Part shown: piece after piece, positions 56,943 to 64,000 of the stretch | Numbering within the stretch: the stretch's first letter is position 1 | Layout of the letters: each line of letters begins with the position of its first letter | Origin: Camellia lanceoleosa | Lineage: Eukaryota > Streptophyta > Magnoliopsida > Ericales > Theaceae | Assembly: GCA_025200525.1 (NCBI GenBank) | Contig: CM045758.1 | Coordinates: 162,437,040-162,501,039 of the forward strand | Direction of reading: 5' to 3' | Length of the DNA stretch: 64,000 nt | Translations under genes and position numbers: made by a program | The notes under the pieces: model-generated | What the model was told of the DNA's origin: nothing | Database searches by the model: none | The model's input: the letters and a program-made list of their open reading frames with translations, nothing else

Positions 56943-56949
56943 TTATAAG
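56943..56949 (+). promoter_or_regulatory. Possible TATA box of the small gene at 57022
   Basis: TTATAAG lies about 75 bp before the start codon, followed by a GC-richer leader with CACTCACTCACTCACTCA and GAGAGAGAAAAG, typical of plant 5' leaders. Confidence 0.45.
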
Positions 56950-57021
56950 AGTGGGCTCGCTCGATCGCTCCCTTCACTCACTCACTCACTCAAAGCTAGA
57001 GAGAGAAAAGAAGGAAAGAGA

Positions 57022-57210
57022 ATGAACGAGTCAGGAGGAGGAGATGAGAAAAAAAACGGCGGCGGCGGCCATAGAAAGCAGCCTCAGATTTCGCGTTCGT
57101 CCTTCAGCAACCTCCCACCACGCCGTGGGGTAATTACTCCACAAATCTTGTCTGGAATCTTCAAAGGCCCATCTTCCTCTTCCTCCAATTCTACCTCTAA
57201 GAACAAGTGA
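57022..57210 (+). CDS. Small protein of unknown function (62 residues)
   Basis: The ATG at 57022 lies in AGAGAATGAAC after a CT/GA-rich leader and a possible TATA box. The product starts with a Gly/Asn-rich part (MNESGGGDEKKNGGGGHRKQ), followed by SFSNLPPRRGVITPQILSGI and a Ser-rich, basic tail. The segment NLPPRRGVITPQILSGIF looks like a conserved short motif rather than random sequence, and the local base composition is richer in GC than its surroundings. No membrane segment or signal peptide is seen. The stop at 57208 is followed by a TATATATATGTGTGTGT stretch. It may also be the first exon of a longer gene. I do not recognise the family. Confidence 0.5.
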   Translation: MNESGGGDEKKNGGGGHRKQPQISRSSFSNLPPRRGVITPQILSGIFKGPSSSSSNSTSKNK

Positions 57211-58039
57211 TCGTCAAACCACCTCTCTCTATATATATATGTGTGTGTATGTGTGTGTATTTGTGTTGTTTTTTTCTTCTTTTTTAGCAAGTGGGATTAT
57301 GGGTATATGTTGTTGTGATATTTTCAGTTAAAAAGAAGACTCTCCTACTGTGGAGCCCTATTCGGTACATGAGTTTATTATGTGTTTGGATCTTCAATTT
57401 AAGTAAAAATTTATGAAGGAAAATTCTTAGACTTGTGTACGGATTTTAATGGATTATCTTATAATAAAATTATACGAGTAGATTATTCATAAAAGAAAAA
57501 CAAAATTGATTTGATTTAATGATTTTATCATTTTTTTTTTATAGAAAAAATAGATGACTAATAAATCATCTATTTCTTTTAAAGTTAAATATGATGAAAT
57601 CATGTAACTATTATTATTAAATTAATTATTATTTTGTTTTCCATAAATAATCTATCCAATTCAGATATGGGACCCGAATCAGCACCCTTCAATTTTGGCC
57701 ATGTATGTGAAAATCTGTTTCTGTCTTCTATGATGAATATTATATATACTCTGTCTATTGTGATCATCACACCTTTGTGCTTTGCTTTTATTTATGTTAT
57801 AAGATAAATTGTATGTGTTTTAGTCCATATTGGAAGAATATTTTGAATTATTGCTTACAAAAGTCAGTCAAGATAAGTATTCAAAGTGTAGAAAGTCTAT
57901 GGACCTAAAAACCCAGAGACCAGAAATTGAAAAGTGGTGTGTGGCTGAACCTGAGATCTGTTCTTGCATAATAGGATAGATCCACATACAATTTTTTCCC
58001 CTGGGAATGTAGACCTGTTTATTTCATCTCCTTAATACT
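57211..58039. other. 3' flank of the small gene, no further exon recognised
   Basis: The stretch is AT-rich, with TG/AT microsatellite text at 57230-57262 and no clear coding segment. Confidence 0.4.
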
Positions 58040-58206
58040 GTGTCTGGTTGGAGGATTTGGGGTTGGAGGATTTGGAGAGGGATTTGAAAAAGAAAAGGAA
58101 AAAGATGTGTGAAATTAGGTGAAATATAAGCATGTTTTATTCACATTTCACCTATCTTTTTCATTTTTCTTTCCAAATCTCTCCCCAACTCTCCCAACCA
58201 AACACA
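58040..58206. mobile_element. MITE with TGTGTYTGGTTGG ends
   Basis: TGTGTCTGGTTGGAGG at the left is mirrored by CCCAACCAAACACA at the right, and the interior pairs as GAAAAAGAT / ATCTTTTTC with AGGTGAAAT / ATTTCACCT. Confidence 0.75.
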
Positions 58207-58447
58207 ATATATGAGCTTGGAACTGAATACTCTGCAACAGGCGCCCCCCCCCCTCTTTTTCATTTTTCTTTCCAAATCTCTCTTCAAATCTCCTAACCAA
58301 ACACAATATATGAGCTTGGAACTGAATACTCTGCAACAGGCGCCCCCCCCCTCTTTTTCATTTTTCTTTCCAAATCTCTCTTCAAATCTCCTAACCAAAC
58401 ACAATATATGAGCTTGGAACTGAATACTCTGCAACAGGCCCCCCCCT
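58155..58447 (+). repeat. Three tandem 98-bp units made of a MITE end plus flank
   Basis: Each unit has TTTTTCATTTTTCTTTCCAA, CCAACCAAACACAATATATG or CTAACCAAACACAATATATG, AGCTTGGAACTGAATACTCT and GCAACAGGC then a C-run. The first unit is the right half of the MITE at 58040-58206 with its flank. The 97-codon minus-strand frame follows from the repeat. Confidence 0.85.
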
Positions 58448-58448
58448 A

Positions 58449-59165
58449 AAAAAAAAGACAGAAGGTCTACACACCCATAATTTTACTCAGAAATAGCAAT
58501 CTATTCTTCAAATTCGTTTAATATATGCACTCCACACTATAACAATTTAATCTCCACCATATTTGGAACCAACCCAAGAAGGATTTTGTGAGAGAAGAAT
58601 GTAATGATTATGGGGTTAGATGTGATATTTTGTCTGTTGTGACTCATGAGCCTATTCTGTCTTTTGTGGCTCATTGAGCCAAAAAAGCCCAATGAGCCCT
58701 TGCCAAACCAACCCTAAGAAATCCACAGATTTTTTGGTACCAAGTTTGGTACAAACTGAAAAATGTCTCAGACCTCCAGTGGAGGTGACCCCTACCACTC
58801 CACTGTTTTCTGATTAGTCCATAATTTTTTTTTTTTTTTTTTGGTCTTCCACTTACAGAGCCCCACGTAGACTTGGGGGGTGCTGGAGGTCCCCAACACG
58901 ATTGGTACAAACTCTAGAGCTGAGAAATTTAAGAACACTTTGGGACAAATTTGGTTTAATATATGCACTCCACACTATAACAACTTAATCTTCACCATAT
59001 TTGGAACCAACCCAAGAAAGAAGTCCCCCAACAAAAAAAAGACAGAAGGTCTACACGACCATAATTTTACTCAGAAATAACAATCTATTCTTCAAATTCG
59101 TTTAATACATGCACTCCACACTATAACAATTTAATCTCCACCATATTTGGAACCAACTCAAGAAG
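58449..59165 (+). repeat. Three copies of a 65-135 bp segment
   Basis: AGACAGAAGGTCTACAC, TTTTACTCAGAAATA and GCACTCCACACTATAACAA then CCATATTTGGAACCAAC occur at 58449-58583 and 59032-59165; a partial copy (from GCACTCCACACT on) lies at 58955-59018. Between them lies a GC-richer stretch with a T-run at 58825-58845. Confidence 0.8.
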
Positions 59166-59959
59166 GAAGTTCTTCAAATTGTTACAAAGCAAATAAAAGA
59201 GAACATGAATTTCAATAAGCTGAAATCTCTTTGGAGGGAATTTAATTATATGGTTATCAAGGAAAGTGAAACCATTTAAGCTTTTCTGTTCAAATATTGC
59301 AGAAATTTATAATCAAAATTAGGAAATATTGAGGTGAAGGTTCTTCCTAGTCTTCTTCCACTGAATCTCGTACTTTGTATGAATTAATGAGTTCTCTCCA
59401 ATCGTATGAGTTAAGGATAAGTAGTCCCATCTTTGGAGCAAACATTCAAACCAACTCAGTTTTTCTAATAAGAAAAAGGGAAAAGCGGGGGAGCTCGAGG
59501 CCGGGGAGCCCGAATCCCCCGAAACTGCCATTTTGGGTAAAAAAAAAAATGCAAGGCAAGTGAAAATAAAAAATAAAAAAAAAATTTACTTAAAACGGAA
59601 ATTAGGGGGATTCGGGGGAGGAAAATTCGAGCTACTAATCAAAATTGTAAGAAAAAAAATCTAAACCGAAATAATGAAAAAGAGGGGTTTTTTTGTTCAA
59701 AAGAAGGGAAAAGGACAGCGCAACTGAAAAAGAGAGAATTGGGGAAAAAAATCTGATTATTTTTTTCTCACTACATTACGTAAAAGTCCAATCAGAAAAC
59801 AAAATATTGTCTTTATTACATGGGAGAGATGAAAATTCCTAATCATTCAAAGAGATTATTGGTTTCAACAGGAAAAAGCAAAATTATGTAGCAATTTTTA
59901 TCACAGATCTCATTTCAATTATTCAAACCGTTCATCTAATATAATCCTCTTTTCATTTA
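59166..59959. other. Stretch with a possible minus-strand exon near 59530
   Basis: On the minus strand an ATG at 59531 opens MAVSGDSGSPASSSPAFPFF in GC-rich text, then continues into ordinary AT-rich sequence to 59319. It could be a first exon, but no splice partner or family is recognised. GGGGGATTCGGG occurs twice nearby (59515 and 59608), in opposite orientation. Confidence 0.25.
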
Positions 59960-60233
59960 GGACATGTTTGATTGGGTGGATTAGAGCATGTGATTGAGAT
60001 TATTAATCCGTGGGCCCAATTATCCTATGTTTGTTTTAACATGTTGGTTTAGGATTTTTAATCCAATAGATAATTAATTCAACAAATTTGTAGTATTATT
60101 TGTAATGGGATAGGGGTAGGATTATTAATCCAATGGATATAAATCTAATTGGATAGTGAATACCACACTAATTCAATAGGATTATTAATATTTCACTATT
60201 AATCTTATGAATTAAACATGACCTTAGAATATT
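59960..60233. mobile_element. Tourist-like MITE, 274 bp
   Basis: GGACATGTTTGATTGGGTGG at the left and TTAAACATGACC at the right are inverted; TTA flanks both (59957-59959 and 60234-60236). The interior repeats GGATTATTAATCCAAT. Confidence 0.75.
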
Positions 60234-60480
60234 CAATGGTTTTTTGAAAATGTTCAACAAAAAACTCGTTGATAACCTAATTCAAATATAAATATTTGTA
60301 GACCGCTCACAATATCAACTCTAAACATAGTGGTAAAAGCTACTGAATAATATGATGAATATTACTAAAAAAGTTGCTTCTTTTTAATTATAAAAAAAAT
60401 GTTTTTAGTTAATTTTTTAAAATTAAAGTTTGATTCATTTATTAAAAATTATTTGTAGACAGATTTTTGTTTGTTTTTGT

Positions 60481-60805
60481 GGGATAAATTACAAACACAA
60501 CCCTTGAGGTTTACTTAAATTATAAATTATACCTTGTGATTTTAAAAATTACATTACGCCCCCTAAGGTTTTTAATTTTATAACAAATAGATCATTTTTA
60601 ATAATAAATTATTAAATTAATTAATAGTTTTTAATAATGTTAAAATTTTATTTCAATTAATAATTTAGATAATTTTATTATTTTATAGGTGAATAGTTAG
60701 AAATTTTATTTTTTCAATTAATTCTGTTAAATAAAAAATTCTAACAATGAGATATTTGTAATTTTTCAAACCACAAATTTCAAGAGGTGTATTCACAATT
60801 TACCC
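60481..60805. mobile_element. MITE with GGGTAAATTRY ends
   Basis: GGGATAAATTACAAACACAA with CCTTGAGG at the left is mirrored by TCAAGAGGTGTATTCACAAT and TTACCC at the right. A second copy lies at 56585-56912. Confidence 0.75.
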
Positions 60806-61113
60806 AAAATATAGAACAATGACTAAAAATTATGAAGAAAAAGTTCACTAAAAGCCCAAAAGAAAAAAAAGGGAGGGGGGGGGGGGGGGAATAAATTATG
60901 CCAAAAAAAAAAAAAACTAAAGATAAAGGAAAACTGGTCTAAAAGTAATTTTTAAAAATCAACCAAAAAAAGTTCTCTAATAATCTAGAAAGTTTTTTTA
61001 AAATGAATAATATTTGAGAGCTCTAATGCAACTCTAATAATGTAAAGAGTGTCCATGTGAAGGTGGGGTCCACACTCCTCTCTCTATCTCTCTACTCTCT
61101 CTCTTCCACCTCG

Positions 61114-61463
61114 CTAGAGCTCCATTTAGAACTCTAGTATTAGAGCTATGTATCATTACTGTTACCCAAAATGAATTTAAAGCCCCTATATCTTTGTCAG
61201 AAGCCCCTGTATCTCTGTCGAAATCCTGGTAATCCTTGAAATCTATTGACTTTTCTTCCTTGTATATTTTTTTTAATAATAATAATAATTTTTTTAAGTA
61301 AAAACAAAAACTTTTAGATTCAACTAATTTAGATGATAAAAAAATAAACAATTTTTTAAAAGAGCCCACTGGAATTTTTTGACTTTTTTTAAAGTAAAAT
61401 CTTTTGAATTTTTAAACAGTAATAATACATACTCCAATACTAAAGTTCTAAATGAACCTCTAG
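61114..61463. mobile_element. MITE of 350 bp with 50-bp inverted ends
   Basis: CTAGAGCTCCATTTAGAACT then ATGTATCATTACTGTT at the left is mirrored by AACAGTAATAATACAT and AGTTCTAAATGAACCTCTAG at the right. The minus-strand frames across it are not recognised. Confidence 0.75.
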
Positions 61464-62405
61464 TAAAATGGTAAAGGAAAGTTGCTTTGGCCAAAAGCCA
61501 ATCAAAATAGCCTTCCCAGGCTATAATGCACAACATTAGTTGGGACCATAAGGGAAGACAAAGACGCTAAAGGTATTTATGGTTAATTAAAAAAACCGAA
61601 AATGAAAGCTTATGTAGGAATGGATATATGGATTTGAATCGACCAAAAAAAAAAGAAAAGAGGGTGGATATATGGATGATTCACTGAATGGAACTTACAA
61701 CATTTTAATTAATTGACAAGGCCCTAGGCAAACTCTTGAAACATGGACCTTTGTACATAATAAACACGATGACGATGATGATGATAAAGATAATAATAAT
61801 AATATAATAATTGTGGGTAAAATGACAAGTACTTAACATTTTTTTCTATTTGCTAATACCCCACAAAAAATGCACTTGCATAAATAATCAATAAGAAAAA
61901 TATTTGAAACTAACACCAAAAAAAAAAAAAAGAGAAACTCTCACAATGAGATAGTACGATGGATGCCAACTTCTTATTAGTTGCACATTCAATGATATGA
62001 TGCTTACCTTCTTTGCCACATCATTGTAGGTCTAAATCTGGGTCTAAAATGTGAATCTCTAGTATTACTCAATCAATAAAAGTAGTTATATAGACATGAA
62101 GAAATTATTACAAGAACTCAAAAACATAAAAATCATATTGCTTTATAACTAAACAATTTACAAAAACATCACCTAATCTAAAAAAGGAAATAAGATTTGG
62201 TTTACTTTTCAAAACTCAACTCTCTTTTTTAAATTATGATTTGAATGAAACATGTTAATCAAATATACTTTTAAAATGCAACTGAAAATTACTTTCAAAA
62301 CTCCTCTCTTATCTTTTTATTATTATTATTATTCAATCAATCAATCACTTTTTGTCTCTCTTCTCTACTCTCACATTCTATACGTCAATCAATCAAAATA
62401 AATAA
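61464..62405. other. AT-rich stretch without genes
   Basis: It holds GATGATGATGATAAAG and TAATAATAATAAT microsatellites (61770-61810) and ATTATTATTATTATTCAATC (62318-62340). Nothing coding is seen. Confidence 0.4.
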
Positions 62406-62536
62406 GGGGTTGTTTGAGATGACCTAAATAAATGTAATTTTTGTCTTTTTACAAAAAGATATGCAGAAAAGTAGAGAGGTGATGTGATGGAAAAAAGATA
62501 AAAAGATGAATTATTTTGTAGTAGCCAAACTTGGCC
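62406..62536. mobile_element. Tourist-like MITE, 131 bp
   Basis: GGGGTTGTTTGAGATG at the left and TAGCCAAACTTGGCC at the right, flanked by TAA on both sides (62403-62405 and 62537-62539). Confidence 0.65.
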
Positions 62537-62929
62537 TAAATAAATAAAAACTTACAAATCATCCCAAAACTATTTTCAAAACTCAACCAAATAAATTATC
62601 TTTTCAAATCATGATTCAAAAACTCAAAACTCAAAACACAACTTCACACTCAAATCATAACTTTAAAACTAAACTAAACAGAACTTAAAAATACCAAATA
62701 AAAATTGAACCAACTACAACAAATTATTAATTAAATATTACGCTTCTCAAATTTTAGATGCAAAATTACTAATTAAACTTACATAATATATAAGTGCCCT
62801 TTAGTTTAGATTGTGAACTGAAATTAGTTGGACTGCATCCTCATTTTATTTTGAACCTATTAAATTAGTTGGACTGGACTCTTATTTTTGAACCTAGTAA
62901 TGCTAGACAAGCCAAAATTAGTTGGGGGC

Positions 62930-62990
62930 CCTAAACTTTGTTAAACGTTGGGGGCCTAAAGTGATCACCTTGGTGGCCTTGCCTCAGGAC
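62930..62990 (-). repeat. Second copy of the GGTCGGTCCTGAGG-type repeat terminus
   Basis: On the minus strand GGTCGGTCCTGAGGCAAGG, GTGATCACTTTAGGCCCCC resembles GGCCGGTCTTGAGGTGAGCG and CGGTCACTTGGGATC at 9250-9304. Confidence 0.5.
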
Positions 62991-62999
62991 CGACCTTGC

Positions 63000-64000
63000 A
63001 TTGACAAGGGAATTTTGCAGAGACAATGTCAATTTGCTCACAACATTTGACTGACCTATTTGGTTAACAATGGCTATTACTGAATCATTATCAAATGAGT
63101 TGAGTTATTTTAGGTTGAAAATTACTCAGCCAAATCTCAGTCAGGCGCACAACAAGGATGTCTATAATAATGGTCATTTGAGTGCGAACACGTACCGCCA
63201 AACATGATCGGGAGGAGTTCTGAAGGCTTCAATGGACTATGGACTTGTCCCCTAATAGTGCATGGCACACAGAGCATCAACTACTATATGACAACAAAAA
63301 CAGACAAACTATTCAGGGAATTGCATTCTATCCTTTAGTTTGATCCAAGTGTCCAAAACTAGTTTAAGTTGAACAATTTTATAAATATTCTCATCTAATG
63401 GCATTACTTAATTTCTAGGAAACTGTACCTCATGGGGTTTTTGGTAGCTTCCAAAATTGTTGCTTCTGCGCTACCCTCAAAACAGCCAAACACGTGAAAC
63501 ATATTGCTGGATCACAGGAAAAATAGTTATATCTAAAGTTCAGGTGAAGCTAACATGGCTAAGGTTTTCATCAAGGACAAGAAGTTATGGGCCAGGCCAT
63601 ACATTCTAAAGCTCACATGGCTAAGGTTTTCACTGTCCGTCTCCCACACAGACAACACTCAAACTTGTCTGAGATAGAATCATTTTCATATGAATCACAG
63701 AGCTAAAAATAATTCATGTCATGGACAACAAAAGCCGTAACTCTATCTAATACTTATGGACTCCATGAAGAGATAGGATAAGAAACTTCACCTTAGGTCT
63801 TCGATATTCATGAACCTGGAAAGTCACTATTGTACCCTTTTTTGATCAGAAGAGGAATTTCCATTAAAGTAGCCAAACGACACTTACAATGAGAGGAATC
63901 CATCCAAAATAAACTTACAACATCAAATGAAAAATGAAAATCAAAGAAAACACATAAGTAAATCTATGAAGAATTCCCAATTGCATAACAAGTGCTTGTG
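63000..64000. other. Low-repeat stretch without a recognised gene
   Basis: Base composition is less AT-rich than before and AGCTAACATGGCTAAGGTTTTCA / AGCTCACATGGCTAAGGTTTTCA occurs twice near 63550 and 63610. No open frame of note is present; it may be gene flank or intron. Confidence 0.3.

Noticed and set aside
58141..58434. 97-codon minus-strand frame with a perfect internal repeat
   Set aside because: It mirrors the 98-bp tandem array; unit length is not a multiple of three, so the repeat reads in changing frames.
59319..59531. MAVSGDSGSP... as a firm gene
   Set aside because: Only the first 20 or so residues look coding; no splice site or family could be supported, so it is left as a possibility.
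61034..61536. Minus-strand frames of 111 and 70 codons
   Set aside because: They cross a MITE with inverted ends and have no recognisable domain.

Overview
The window looks like a stretch of angiosperm nuclear DNA, probably from a dicot with many transposons. It is AT-rich, its genes have introns, and it carries Tekay/Del chromovirus, Tat-like LTR, LINE, MULE, PIF/Harbinger, hAT-like and Tourist-like elements. I saw no bacterial features, rRNA cluster or organelle gene block. The species cannot be named from the sequence alone.

Layout: 1-1998 is part of a long LTR. 1999-9064 is a pararetrovirus-like fragment on the minus strand, split by a 5.8 kb non-autonomous LTR element (3192-8996) with target duplication CTTTC. 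9308-17191 holds the wreck of a SAM-dependent methyltransferase gene on the minus strand: exon 1 (17042-17191) is intact, while exon 2 is cut by a 3.2 kb foldback-type element (9431-12671), carries a stop and is truncated by another repeat. 18250-24119 is a decayed Tekay-type chromovirus (3' LTR and pol on the minus strand) joined to an LTR end in the opposite orientation. 24120-26140 is a LINE 3' part with a MITE inside it. 27451-32406 is a complete but decayed MULE with long inverted ends, a transposase and a GRF zinc-finger gene. 32407-39370 is AT-rich DNA with MITEs. 39376-43244 is a non-autonomous Tat-like LTR element with target duplication GTTAT and an hAT-like insertion in its 5' LTR. 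43250-48096 is AT-rich DNA with MITEs. 48097-55890 is a complete but decayed PIF/Harbinger element with transposase, Myb/SANT-like and GRF zinc-finger genes. 57022-57210 is the only open reading frame that looks like an intact host gene, a small protein of unknown function. The rest holds MITEs, tandem duplications and low-complexity DNA.

Almost every coding region here is transposon-derived and broken. The most interesting points are these. Two unrelated DNA transposons (the MULE and the Harbinger) each carry a small GRF zinc-finger protein gene with a C-terminal membrane segment. One long LTR has eight CGCTCGAGCG palindromes in pairs 20-21 bp apart. A foldback element is built of repeats of an 18-bp palindrome facing each other. 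The non-autonomous LTR element has an internal region made largely of repeated stem-loop modules. Retrotransposon gag modules have been tandemly amplified. I found no convincing new multi-gene system.
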